Of a stretch of DNA of 64,000 nucleotides, positions 1 through 7,701 are shown one piece after another. The position numbers were made by a program, and so were the translations under genes. The notes under the pieces were generated by a model. That model worked only from the letters and a program-made list of their open reading frames with translations. It did no database searches and was not told the DNA's origin. The stretch is taken from positions 5,131,001 to 5,195,000 of the forward strand of contig NZ_CP085135.1 in NCBI RefSeq assembly GCF_020616515.1, written 5' to 3'. The DNA comes from Mesorhizobium sp. PAMC28654 (GTDB lineage: Bacteria > Pseudomonadota > Alphaproteobacteria > Rhizobiales > Rhizobiaceae). Numbering within the stretch: the stretch's first letter is position 1; each line of letters begins with the position of its first letter.

Positions 1-1277
1 ACACGTTTCCGAAGGCGGAGGCCGTGGCTGCCATCGAAGCTTCGCTTGGACGCAAGATCGACGATCTGTATGTCAATTTCGGCGATCCCGTCGCCGCGGC
101 TTCCATTGCCCAGGTCCATGCCGCCGACATCATCCGCGATGGCGCCGTCACCAGGGTTGCGGTGAAAGTCATCCGGCCCGGCGTGCGCCGCCGCTTCTTC
201 CACGATCTCGAAAGCTATTTCCTCGCCGCCCGCCTGCAGGAAAAATACATTCCGTCGTCGCGTCGCCTGCGGCCCGTCGAAGTGACGGAGACGCTGGCCC
301 AGACCACCAAGATCGAAATGGATCTGAGGCTCGAGGCTGCGGCGCTTTCGGAACTCGGCGAGAACACCAGGGATGATCCGGGTTTCCGGGTGCCGTCCGT
401 CGACTGGGAGCGCACCGGCCGCGACGTGCTGACCATGGAATGGGTCGACGGCGTCAAGATGAACAACATCGCCGGTCTTGAAGCCGCCGGCCATGACCTG
501 AAGACCATCGCCGCCAACCTCATCCAGTCGTTCCTGCGCCATACGCTGCGCGACGGCTTTTTCCACGCCGACATGCATCCGGGAAATCTGTTCGTCGAGG
601 CCAACGGCACCATCGTCGCCGTCGACCTCGGCATAGCGGGGCGTCTTGGCAAGAAGGAGCGCCGCTTCCTCGCGGAAATCCTCTACGGCTTCATCACCCG
701 CGATTATCTGCGTGTCGCCGAGGTGCATTTCGAGGCTGGCTACGTGCCGCGCCAGCACAATGTCGCGGCCTTCGCGCAGGCGATCCGGGCGATCGGCGAG
801 CCGATCCATGGCCAGCCGGCCGAAACCATCTCGATGGCCAAGCTTTTGACGCTGCTGTTCGAGGTGACCGAACTGTTCGACATGGCGACGCGGCCGGAGC
901 TGATCCTGTTGCAGAAGACCATGGTGGTGGTCGAAGGCGTGGCGCGCACGCTCGATCCGGCCTTCAACATGTGGAAGACCGCCGAGCCGGTGGTTGGCGA
1001 CTGGATCGCCGGCAATCTCGGCCCGCGCGGCCTGCTGGTCGATGCGCGTGACGGCGCCAAGGCGATGCTGGCGTTGGTCCGCCAGGTGCCGGAACTCGCG
1101 GCGCGCACCGAGCGGCTGTCGCGTGAGATCGACCTGATGGCCGAGCACGGGCTGCGCTTTGATGAAACCACCGCGAACGCCATCGGCAAGGCCGAGGCGC
1201 GCCACAGCAGATCCGGGCGCTGGGCGTTGTGGGTGATCGCGCTGACGTTGGTCTACATCGCCTGGAAGATCATCTAG
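1..1277 (+). CDS. ubiB: ABC1/AarF atypical kinase UbiB, 5' end missing
   Basis: This is the C-terminal part of a UbiB/ABC1 family protein, an atypical membrane-linked kinase or ATPase needed for ubiquinone biosynthesis. The reading frame is already open at base 3, so the true start and the N-terminal KxGQ region lie upstream; the GTG at 24 is internal. Visible motifs are the Ala-rich nucleotide loop in PVAAASIAQVHAA, the VAVKVIRPG lysine strand, the catalytic HADMHPGN segment, and the VDLGIAGRL metal-binding motif that replaces DFG. The last 20 or so residues form a hydrophobic helix (WALWVIALTLVYIAW) typical of the family's C-terminal anchor. It lies 80 bp upstream of coaBC on the same strand. 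The family call is firm; ubiquinone is the expected pathway from family knowledge. Confidence 0.93.
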   Translation, partial: TFPKAEAVAAIEASLGRKIDDLYVNFGDPVAAASIAQVHAADIIRDGAVTRVAVKVIRPGVRRRFFHDLESYFLAARLQEKYIPSSRRLRPVEVTETLAQTTKIEMDLRLEAAALSELGENTRDDPGFRVPSVDWERTGRDVLTMEWVDGVKMNNIAGLEAAGHDLKTIAANLIQSFLRHTLRDGFFHADMHPGNLFVEANGTIVAVDLGIAGRLGKKERRFLAEILYGFITRDYLRVAEVHFEAGYVPRQHNVAAFAQAIRAIGEPIHGQPAETISMAKLLTLLFEVTELFDMATRPELILLQKTMVVVEGVARTLDPAFNMWKTAEPVVGDWIAGNLGPRGLLVDARDGAKAMLALVRQVPELAARTERLSREIDLMAEHGLRFDETTANAIGKAEARHSRSGRWALWVIALTLVYIAWKII

Positions 1278-1306
1278 ACCGATCATTTCGGCAACTTGCC
1301 GCAAGC

Positions 1307-1323
1307 TGATTGCATTGCTATCA
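1307..1323. promoter_or_regulatory. Imperfect palindrome, candidate RHH operator before coaBC
   Basis: TGATTGCATTGCTATCA reads as two 8-bp half-sites (TGATTGCA and TGCTATCA) around a central T, with one mismatch in the symmetry. It ends 34 bp before the coaBC start. TGCTATCA matches, from memory, the half-site bound by the gonococcal FitA ribbon-helix-helix antitoxin. Because the downstream protein begins with a FitA-like RHH domain, autoregulation is a reasonable inference. Confidence 0.45.
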
Positions 1324-1357
1324 TTGAACTCGGCAATGGCGAGCAGAGTGCAATCAT

Positions 1358-2827
1358 ATGGCCAGTATCACCATCCGTAACCTTGACGATGAGGTCAAGG
1401 AGTTGCTGCGCCGGTTGGCGGCCGAAAACGACCGTTCCATGGAAGAGCAGGCGAGGGTGATGATCCGCGCCGCCGTCGAGGGGCAGGCCGGTTCGGTGGG
1501 CCGCATCGACCAGATCGAGAAAACGCTTCGCGAACTGACCGTTTCACACGCAGCGGCGCCGATCGCTGCTTCAGCAGGCAAGATCGCGTCGCGAGGCAGC
1601 CTCTCCGGCAAGCGTATCCTGCTTATCATCGGCGGTGGCATCGCCGCCTACAAGGCGCTCGATCTCATCCGGCGGCTGCGCGAGCGGGGTGCCGCGGTGC
1701 GGGTGGTGATGACATCAGCGGCACAGCAATTCGTCACCACGCTGTCGGTCGGCGCGCTGTCGGCCGATCATGTCTTCACCGAACTGTTCGACCGCAACGA
1801 CGAGCATGATGTCGGCCATATCCGCCTGTCGCGCGAGGCCGACCTTCTGGTGGTGGCGCCCGCGACCGCCGATCTGATGGCCAAGCTCGCCAATGGACAC
1901 GCCAACGACCTTGCGTCCACCGTGCTCATCGCCACCGACAAGCCCGTGCTGATGGCGCCCGCCATGAACCCCAGGATGTGGGCGCATCCGGCGACGCGCC
2001 GCAATCGCGCGACGCTGCGGAAGGACGGCGTAGTCTTCGTGGGACCGGCAAAGGGTGAGATGGCCGAGAGCAACGAGGCCGGCGAAGGGCGCATGGCCGA
2101 GCCGCTGGAGATCGTCGCCGCGGTCGAGGCGCTGCTCGACGCCGGGCCGAAGCCATTGTCGGGCAGGAGGATCATCGTCACCTCCGGACCGACGCATGAG
2201 CCGATCGACCCGGTGCGCTACATCGCCAATCGCTCGTCCGGCAAGCAGGGCCATGCGATCGCGGCAGCACTTGCACGGCTCGGCGCCGATGTGCGCCTTG
2301 TCTCCGGTCCGGTCGGCATTGCCGATCCGATTGGTGTCACCACGTTGCATGTCGAAACCGCGGCCGAGATGAAGGACGCGGTGGAACGGCTTCTGCCGGC
2401 GGATGCCGGTGTGTTCGTTGCCGCCGTCGCCGACTGGCGTACCGAGAATTCGTCTGGCGAGAAGATCAAGAAGGTGGCCGGCGAGGGACCACCGGCGCTA
2501 CGGATGGTCGAGAATCCCGACATTCTCGCTGGCGTTGGCCACCACACGCAGCGACCGACACTTGTCGTCGGCTTCGCCGCCGAGACGCAGGATCTTGTCG
2601 GCAATGCCGAGGCCAAGCTCAGGAAGAAGGGTGCCGACCTTATCGTCGCCAACGACGTTTCGCACGACAGCGGCGTTGGGTCCTCCGGCGTGATGGGCGG
2701 CGACCGCAACAAGGTTCGGATCGTGTCGAAGGCCGGCGTCGAGGAATGGCCGGAGATGAACAAGGACGAGGTGGCGGCGCGGCTGGCCAGGCTGATCGCG
2801 GAGCGGCTGACGACGATCGTGGTTTAG
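1358..2827 (+). CDS. coaBC: CoaBC with N-terminal FitA-like RHH domain
   Basis: This bifunctional enzyme joins cysteine to 4'-phosphopantothenate (CoaB) and decarboxylates the product to phosphopantetheine (CoaC) in coenzyme A synthesis. Residues 1-42 (MASITIRNLDDEVKELL...) are a FitA/Arc-type ribbon-helix-helix domain not found in standard CoaBC, which explains 489 residues instead of about 400. After a linker, the CoaC flavoprotein domain starts near residue 84. It shows GGGIAAYK (92-99), the active-site His154 in GHIRLS, and PAMNPRMW (201-208). The CoaB domain starts near 268, with SGPTHEPID and NRSSGKQG (291-298). The clamp cysteine usual in ACGxxGxGRM is replaced (ESNEAGEGRM, 237-246). 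The ATG gives the full RHH strand, so the fusion is not a start-site artefact. The convergent MFS gene ends 6 bp away. Confidence 0.95.
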   Translation: MASITIRNLDDEVKELLRRLAAENDRSMEEQARVMIRAAVEGQAGSVGRIDQIEKTLRELTVSHAAAPIAASAGKIASRGSLSGKRILLIIGGGIAAYKALDLIRRLRERGAAVRVVMTSAAQQFVTTLSVGALSADHVFTELFDRNDEHDVGHIRLSREADLLVVAPATADLMAKLANGHANDLASTVLIATDKPVLMAPAMNPRMWAHPATRRNRATLRKDGVVFVGPAKGEMAESNEAGEGRMAEPLEIVAAVEALLDAGPKPLSGRRIIVTSGPTHEPIDPVRYIANRSSGKQGHAIAAALARLGADVRLVSGPVGIADPIGVTTLHVETAAEMKDAVERLLPADAGVFVAAVADWRTENSSGEKIKKVAGEGPPALRMVENPDILAGVGHHTQRPTLVVGFAAETQDLVGNAEAKLRKKGADLIVANDVSHDSGVGSSGVMGGDRNKVRIVSKAGVEEWPEMNKDEVAARLARLIAERLTTIVV

Positions 2828-2833
2828 CGGCGT

Positions 2834-4288
2834 TCAACCTGCCGCCGCCATTCGCGACCGAAGCGCCGTCGAAGAAATTCTCAAGGCGGCCATGCATCCG
2901 ACAATGCCGAGTGGCAGGAAGGCCAGGAACAGCCAGGAGGCAACACTGGCGGCGGCCTCGCGATTGAGGCCTTCGGAAAAACCGCTGGCGTTGGCGACGA
3001 TGCCGGTCAGCGCCGCGCCCACCGCATAGCCGATGCGCTGCATGGTCGGCACGGCGGCGGAAGCGATTGTCTGCTCGTCGTCCCTTGCCGATGCCACGAT
3101 GAAGCGCGTGAGGAAGGGCCAGGCAATGCCGAAGCCGCCACCCTGCAGCAGGGCGCAGAGCAGGATCAGGGGAATGGAGCCAGCCGGCACGGTGTAGGCG
3201 AAGCCGGCGATGCCGGCGGCGATCATCATAGCACCGCAGACGATGATCGGACGTTCGCGTTGCGGCGGCGCGTTGGCAACGAGGATCGACAGGATCGACC
3301 AGGCGATGGATTCCGCGGCGATGATGTAGCCGGTGGTCAGGATCGGAATGCCGTGCAGGCTGGTCAGCAGCAGCGGTCCGTAGACGCCGAAGGAGCAGGT
3401 CGCCACCGAAAAGGCCGCGACCATGGTCATGCCGGCGCCGACCGGCGAGCGCCACGAGAACAGTTGCGACGGGAACAGCCGCGACAGCGGCTTCAGCGCG
3501 TCGATGCGGAAGAACAGCGCAAGGCCGATGAGGCCGACGGTCATCAGCAAGGATGAGCGCAGCAGCGCGATGTCGACGCCAGCCGAAGCGATCAGCACCA
3601 CGCTGATCGCAAGGCAGCCGAGTGCGGCAAAGGGGAAGGGCGGAGCCTTGCCGTCCGTGGCTTGAGGCTTCTTTGCCTCCGGCGTGTTGAGCACGATGAA
3701 GCTTGCCAGCGCCATGGCGCCGCCGCCGAAGGTGAAGATGCCGAAGGCCCAGCGCCATGACAGCAATTCGGTCATGATCGCGCCGAGCATCGGCCCGCTG
3801 AAGGCGGCAACGCCCCAGATGGCCGACATGATGCCGAAGAGTTGCGGCCAGATGGTGCGCGGAAACAACCTCTGGACAGAAACAAAGGCCAGCGACACCA
3901 GCGCACCGCCGCCCAGGCCCTCGATCAGGCGTCCGGCAAGGAACAGCTGCATCGAAGGCGCCGTGGCGCAGATCATGGCGCCGGCCGCGTAGAGCAGTGC
4001 GGCGACCACCATGTTGGTGCGCAGCGCCACATAGCTCACCAGCCGTCCGGCTGCCGCACCGGCAACGATGGCGCCAAGTTCATAGATCGCCAGCGACCAG
4101 CCGACCAGTTGCACGCCGACCAGTTGCACGCCGGCCAGTTCGCCGACCATGGCAGGCATCACGGTCGCCACCATCGTCTCGTTGGTGGCGTGCAGCAATA
4201 TGCCAAGGCTGATGAAGCAGAAGCGGGCCAGGTCGCCGCTCGCCCACAAGGCGCGCCAGTCAACCCTGTTCGTGCTGATGTCAGTCAT
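2834..4288 (-). CDS. MFS multidrug-type exporter
   Basis: A 484-residue major facilitator protein with about 14 predicted hydrophobic spans. It resembles the DHA2 drug:H+ antiporter group in length and in its N-terminal layout (FISLGILLHATNETMVATVMPAM, then GWSLAIYELGAIVAGAAAGRL). The loop carrying GRLIEGLGGGALVSLAF is the conserved motif after TM4. Residues near 53-62 repeat GVQLV twice because of a 15-bp tandem duplication. The substrate cannot be read from sequence. A SoxR-like promoter about 140 bp upstream suggests induction by redox-active compounds. No regulator gene lies next to it. Confidence 0.85.
   Translation of the reverse strand: MTDISTNRVDWRALWASGDLARFCFISLGILLHATNETMVATVMPAMVGELAGVQLVGVQLVGWSLAIYELGAIVAGAAAGRLVSYVALRTNMVVAALLYAAGAMICATAPSMQLFLAGRLIEGLGGGALVSLAFVSVQRLFPRTIWPQLFGIMSAIWGVAAFSGPMLGAIMTELLSWRWAFGIFTFGGGAMALASFIVLNTPEAKKPQATDGKAPPFPFAALGCLAISVVLIASAGVDIALLRSSLLMTVGLIGLALFFRIDALKPLSRLFPSQLFSWRSPVGAGMTMVAAFSVATCSFGVYGPLLLTSLHGIPILTTGYIIAAESIAWSILSILVANAPPQRERPIIVCGAMMIAAGIAGFAYTVPAGSIPLILLCALLQGGGFGIAWPFLTRFIVASARDDEQTIASAAVPTMQRIGYAVGAALTGIVANASGFSEGLNREAAASVASWLFLAFLPLGIVGCMAALRISSTALRSRMAAAG
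4103..4132. repeat. In-frame 15-bp tandem duplication inside the MFS gene
   Basis: GACCAGTTGCACGCC occurs twice in direct succession (4103-4117 and 4118-4132), followed by a partial third copy (GGCCAGTT). On the coding strand this gives GVQLVGVQLVG in a periplasmic-loop or helix-edge position. It keeps frame. Confidence 0.85.
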
Positions 4289-4428
4289 TCCACTTCCCCC
4301 GACTTTTCATGTCGCGGCACCGGCGCCCGCTATCGAAAACCAGCTTCGGTTTCCGGCAGGACCATGCACGCGTCAAAAGCACCGGAGCTGTCCGCGCGCT
4401 TCCGGCGCGGCGCTCCAGTCGGGGCAGG

Positions 4429-4459
4429 CTTGTAAGACCTCAACCGCGGTTGAGCTCAA
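4429..4459 (-). promoter_or_regulatory. SoxR/MerR-type promoter and operator for the MFS gene
   Basis: A perfect 16-bp palindrome, CTCAACCGCGGTTGAG (4439-4454), sits between a minus-strand -35-like TTGAGC (4454-4459) and a -10-like TACAAG (4429-4434). The spacer is 19 bp. The overlong spacer and the TCAA...TTGAGG positions match the layout of the E. coli soxS promoter, where MerR-family SoxR untwists a 19-bp spacer. It points at the MFS gene starting at 4288. The regulator itself is not in the window. Confidence 0.55.
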
Positions 4460-4485
4460 GCGCTATTTTCAGGAGCGCTATTTTC
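4459..4485. repeat. 15-bp period direct repeat next to the SoxR-like box
   Basis: AGCGCTATTTTC occurs at 4459-4470 and again at 4474-4485, separated by AGG. It abuts the SoxR-like operator in the intergenic space between the MFS gene and the first DUF992 gene. Its function is unknown. Confidence 0.7.
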
Positions 4486-4499
4486 GGGGGAATGCGCGA

Positions 4500-4982
4500 T
4501 CAGTTCTCGGTGCTGCGCAACTGGAACTGGCTGACGCCGATGGCGAGGTTGATGCCGGTCTGCGTCTGCAGGCTGAGCGGCTGCAGCGTGAAGGATTGCG
4601 ACGAGCCGCCGACCAGGAGATTGGCGCCGGCGCCGATGGCCGCTGTCACTTCGGCGCTAGCGCCGACATAATCGCCGGCAAGCGCGCCCGGCGCGTAGAT
4701 GTTCTTCATGGGCGTCAACACCAGCCACTGCATCACCGTTTGTTTGGTGGTGCCGATGTCCAGGCCATATTTGTTGACAACACCGAAATAGGCTTCCGGC
4801 GCGAAGCTCTTGTCGGTGGGGTTGAAAGTGCAGCTCAGATCCTTCGTCGAACCGAAGATGAAGCCGGTGCCGCCACCGATGGCGCAATCGAGCACGCCGA
4901 GCTCGACGCCTTGATCCTTGGCATTTGCGTGCCCGAAAAGCGCCGTCGCTATGATGACGGCGGCCATGGTCGCTTTTTTCAT
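4500..4982 (-). CDS. DUF992 family secreted protein (copy A)
   Basis: A 160-residue protein of the DUF992 family, which is common in rhizobia and has no known function. The chosen start, MKKATMAAV, gives a clean signal peptide ending at HANA; an upstream in-frame ATG at 5045 would place a non-hydrophobic tail before it. The mature part shows the family pattern: LGVLDCAIGGGTGFIFGS, an LSCTF cysteine, YFGVVNKYGLDIG, GDYVGASAEVT and GANLLVGG. Two cysteines in the mature part could form a disulfide. It lies just downstream of a paralogue on the same strand. The export call is firm; the role is unknown. Confidence 0.85.
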   Translation of the reverse strand: MKKATMAAVIIATALFGHANAKDQGVELGVLDCAIGGGTGFIFGSTKDLSCTFNPTDKSFAPEAYFGVVNKYGLDIGTTKQTVMQWLVLTPMKNIYAPGALAGDYVGASAEVTAAIGAGANLLVGGSSQSFTLQPLSLQTQTGINLAIGVSQFQLRSTEN

Positions 4983-5066
4983 GTCGGTACCCCAAATCAT
5001 TCGGCGCGGAACAGGATGGGTTATCCTATCCGGTTCCGCGCCCAACGACAGAGGTATCGTAGAAGC

Positions 5067-5543
5067 TTACTTGAACGAGTGGATCAGCTCGAGCGAGGTG
5101 ACGGCGACAGCGAGATTGACGCCGGTCTGGGCCTGGACGCTGAGCGGCTCCAGCATGAAGGCGCTGTTGAAGCCACCGACCAGCAGATTGGCGCCGCCAC
5201 CGGTGACGACGGTGGCCTCGGCGTTCACGCCGTAGTAGTTGCCGGCGAGATCACCGCCGTTGCGGTCTCTCGTTGCCGCCAGCACCGCCCAGATCAACTG
5301 GCCCTGATGCGTCTGGCCGACATCGACGCCGAGCTTCGAAATAACACCGGTGTAGACTTCCGAGGGGCCGCCGTGATGCGGACGGAAGACGCAGGACACG
5401 CCTTTGTTGGAGGTGATGATATAGCCGACACCGCCGTCGATCGTGCAGTCGAGTGTGCCGAGTTGCAGCTTGCCGGCGCTGGCCGGCGCAGCGGCGAACA
5501 CTGCCGTGGCGAGCGCCGCGGCACAGGCGAGTTTCTTGATCAT
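5067..5543 (-). CDS. DUF992 family secreted protein (copy B)
   Basis: A 158-residue DUF992 paralogue of the next gene downstream. The start MIKKLACAAAL is preferred over an ATG 18 bp earlier because AAAGGA sits at a good distance before it and the signal peptide then begins with Lys-Lys and ends at PASA. The mature part carries LGTLDCTIDGGVGYIITS, VSCVFRP, YTGVISKLGVDVG, GNYYGVNAEATV and GANLLVGG, matching copy A segment by segment. The 84-bp gap between the two genes suggests co-transcription after a tandem duplication. No function is known for the family. Confidence 0.86.
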   Translation of the reverse strand: MIKKLACAAALATAVFAAAPASAGKLQLGTLDCTIDGGVGYIITSNKGVSCVFRPHHGGPSEVYTGVISKLGVDVGQTHQGQLIWAVLAATRDRNGGDLAGNYYGVNAEATVVTGGGANLLVGGFNSAFMLEPLSVQAQTGVNLAVAVTSLELIHSFK

Positions 5544-5668
5544 GGGAGGGTCCTTTCGCAAATTGCTTTTAATAACGGCTAAGCGTCCGGACCGTTCCGC
5601 CGAAAATTGGGCGCGATCAAGGCGACAGTTAATGGAGCGTTATCGGAGGGACCGAAGCTGCATCGGAC

Positions 5669-5686
5669 CGGCCGCGGAAGCGGCCG
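5669..5686. terminator. GC-rich hairpin after the TPR lipoprotein gene
   Basis: CGGCCGC-GGAA-GCGGCCG is a perfect 7-bp stem with a four-base loop, placed 18 bp past the stop of the TPR gene. On the minus strand it lacks a following T-run, so it may stabilise or weakly terminate the transcript rather than act as a classical terminator. Confidence 0.4.
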
Positions 5687-5703
5687 TTTGGCAACAGTTT
5701 TGA

Positions 5704-6546
5704 TCAGCTGACGCGGGCCAGGCCGTCCTTGGCCGGCTGGTAAGTGGGATCAAGGCGGACGGCCTCGCGATAGGATTTCGCCGCCTTGGCCTTGTCGCCG
5801 CGCTTCTCGTAGACGAGGCCCTGGTTGGCCCATGCCTCGGCGTTATTGCCGTCGAGTTTGATCGCCATGTTGAAGTCGGCGAAGGCGTTGTCCACATCAT
5901 TTGTCGCCAGATAGGACAGGCCGCGGCCGTTGTACGGCTCGGCCGCGTCCGGCGCCAGTGAGATGGCGGTCGAGAAATCCTCGATGGCGTAGGCGTGCTG
6001 GCCCTGGCTCTGATAGATCAGGCCACGATTGTGATAGGCGCGCGCGTCGGTCGTATCGAGCTGGATCGCCTTCTGGAAATCGTTGAAAGCGTCTTGGGTG
6101 CGGCCGGCCTTCCGATAGAGATTGCCGCGGCCGATATAGGCGGCATCATAATTGCCGTTGATCTGGATCGACTTGTTGTAGTCATCGAGCGCGGCCGTCT
6201 GATTGCCGAGGAAGCGCTGGATGAGGGCGCGGTTCGAATAGGCCTGATAGAAATTCGGGTTGATCTGGATGGCGGTGTTGAAGTCCTTCAGTGCGGCCTG
6301 ATACTGGCCGCCACGGCCATAGGCCGAGCCGCGCACATTGTAGCCTTCCGGATCCTGGGGACTGCGCTGGATCACCGCCGACAGCGACGAGATGTTCTCG
6401 CTGGACCCTTGCGCCTTGTCGATGTTGTTGAACTCGCCGTTCGGGTTGTTCGTCTGGCAGCCGGCAAGGGCCAGTCCTGAAAGCAGGACTGCCGTCAGGG
6501 CGAAGCCGCGAAATGCGACCCTGCGCTCTACGGTGATTGCGTTCAT
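5704..6546 (-). CDS. TPR-repeat lipoprotein
   Basis: A 280-residue tetratricopeptide protein. Residues 13-30 form a lipoprotein signal ending in the lipobox LALAGC, with Cys30 as the expected lipidation site. About six TPR units follow from near residue 65 to the C-terminus, recognisable by repeated YxxRGxxY/ALxDFxxAIxLxP patterns (for example AYSNRALIQRFLGNQTAALD and AYHNRGLIYQSQGQHAYAIE). Such proteins are scaffolds for envelope complexes and are widespread in rhizobia. It stands alone between rpsU and the DUF992 pair, all on the minus strand. The partner cannot be read from the sequence. Confidence 0.9.
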   Translation of the reverse strand: MNAITVERRVAFRGFALTAVLLSGLALAGCQTNNPNGEFNNIDKAQGSSENISSLSAVIQRSPQDPEGYNVRGSAYGRGGQYQAALKDFNTAIQINPNFYQAYSNRALIQRFLGNQTAALDDYNKSIQINGNYDAAYIGRGNLYRKAGRTQDAFNDFQKAIQLDTTDARAYHNRGLIYQSQGQHAYAIEDFSTAISLAPDAAEPYNGRGLSYLATNDVDNAFADFNMAIKLDGNNAEAWANQGLVYEKRGDKAKAAKSYREAVRLDPTYQPAKDGLARVS

Positions 6547-6736
6547 GTCTGCCCTGTCCTCGCTACGCCGCGTCGCTCAGCTCCGGCTCCCCCCTCCGGG
6601 CCGGTTCGATGTCATCGCAAATGTCAGAGCGTCCGTTGTGCGTCCAAATGGAGCCACGTCGCTCTAAACAAAAAGGTGGCGGCGATTCCGCATCGCGCCA
6701 CCCTTGGTATCCTTCGAAAAGGACGAAAAATTGGCG

Positions 6737-7012
6737 TTAGAACCGCGGCGGACGCGGTGCGCCAGCAGCGCCGGCAGCACCAGCGGCAACCGGGCGCGGT
6801 GTCATCGGCAGCAGGCCTTCGCGCTGTGCGCGCTTGCGGGCCAGCTTGCGGGCGCGGCGAACGGCTTCGGCCTTTTCACGGGCGCGCTTCTCGGAAGGCT
6901 TCTCGTAGTGACCACGCATCTTCATTTCACGGAAAATGCCTTCGCGCTGCATCTTCTTCTTGAGAGCGCGAAGCGCCTGGTCAACATTGTTATCGCGGAC
7001 GAGTACCTGCAC
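6737..7012 (-). CDS. rpsU: 30S ribosomal protein S21
   Basis: Small-subunit protein S21, which helps base-pair mRNA leaders with the 16S 3' end. The sequence [20 protein letters not shown], then the basic stretch [24 protein letters not shown], is the form usual in Rhizobiales. I chose the GTG at 7012, which has AGGA six bases upstream and yields the usual MQVLV start. A TTG six bases earlier is also in frame but sits directly against that AGGA. The last 20 or so residues are an Ala/Gly/Pro tail of low complexity. It is monocistronic here. Confidence 0.95.
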   Translation of the reverse strand: MQVLVRDNNVDQALRALKKKMQREGIFREMKMRGHYEKPSEKRAREKAEAVRRARKLARKRAQREGLLPMTPRPVAAGAAGAAGAPRPPRF

Positions 7013-7193
7013 GGGCAATCCTGTCTTTCGGGTTTGATATCATCAGGCAGGCGGCCATAGTCACCTAGCCTCCGCAGCGGTTTACACCACGAATTGTGGC
7101 GGCTGATAGCAGAATCGGGACGCGCTGTCCACAGTGGAATCGAATGCATCGGCCAAATCAGGGTGCGGTTCGCCGCCCAGTCCCTCGCTGTGG

Positions 7194-7580
7194 CTAGGCC
7201 GTCGCGAGATGAAGCCGCTCGAAATCCTCGAAGAACTCACCGTAGTCGCAGGTGATTTCCTCGCCGGCAGCGATATCACGGGTAGAGGTTGCCCCGCCAT
7301 ACCGCGAAAAGTCCGTATTCGGATTTCCAGCATGGTTCATGAAGCGCCCGTTGTCGACTTCATAGACCATGAAGCCGGGACGATCGGGGCTCGGATAGGC
7401 ATATCTGTCGAGCAATTCCTTGAGATGCGGCGGCGCGGCCTCATATTTGTCCATCGAGATCAGCCGGTCAAAGTCCGGATCCAGCCGCCAGATCGACGCG
7501 CCCTTGCGGATCGGCTCGGCGGCGAACACGCCGACACCCTCGATTGGGCTCTGAGCGACATAGGTTCTGATCAGCAGCAT
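7194..7580 (-). CDS. SET-domain protein
   Basis: A 128-residue protein that is almost entirely a SET domain, the fold of lysine methyltransferases. It shows the N-terminal GVGVFA segment (SAM-binding GxG), the FMNHAGNPNT segment equivalent to the NHS/NHxxxPN motif, and EITCDYGEF with the C-terminal tyrosine. It lacks pre- and post-SET cysteine clusters, as is normal for short bacterial SET proteins. The start ATG has GCGGGAAAC before it. Neighbours are unrelated, so the substrate is unknown; a bacterial target such as a ribosomal or DNA-binding protein is only a guess. Confidence 0.85.
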   Translation of the reverse strand: MLLIRTYVAQSPIEGVGVFAAEPIRKGASIWRLDPDFDRLISMDKYEAAPPHLKELLDRYAYPSPDRPGFMVYEVDNGRFMNHAGNPNTDFSRYGGATSTRDIAAGEEITCDYGEFFEDFERLHLATA

Positions 7581-7701
7581 GTTTCCCGCTCGTCCTCGAA
7601 CAGAAGTCTTCGAAGAAACGGAATCGCCAAATCACGCCGAAAAAGCAAGGCCGGTTTTACGACATTGTCGATTGCCGGCGTCGCCCCGACCGCCAAACGC
7701 T

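Noticed and set aside
1358..1483. FitA antitoxin as part of a stand-alone toxin-antitoxin pair
   Set aside because: No stop codon separates it from CoaBC and no PIN-domain toxin follows, so it is read as a fusion domain.
4149..5582. Plus-strand frame of about 477 codons over the DUF992 pair
   Set aside because: It covers two signal-peptide proteins on the other strand and shows no family sequence.
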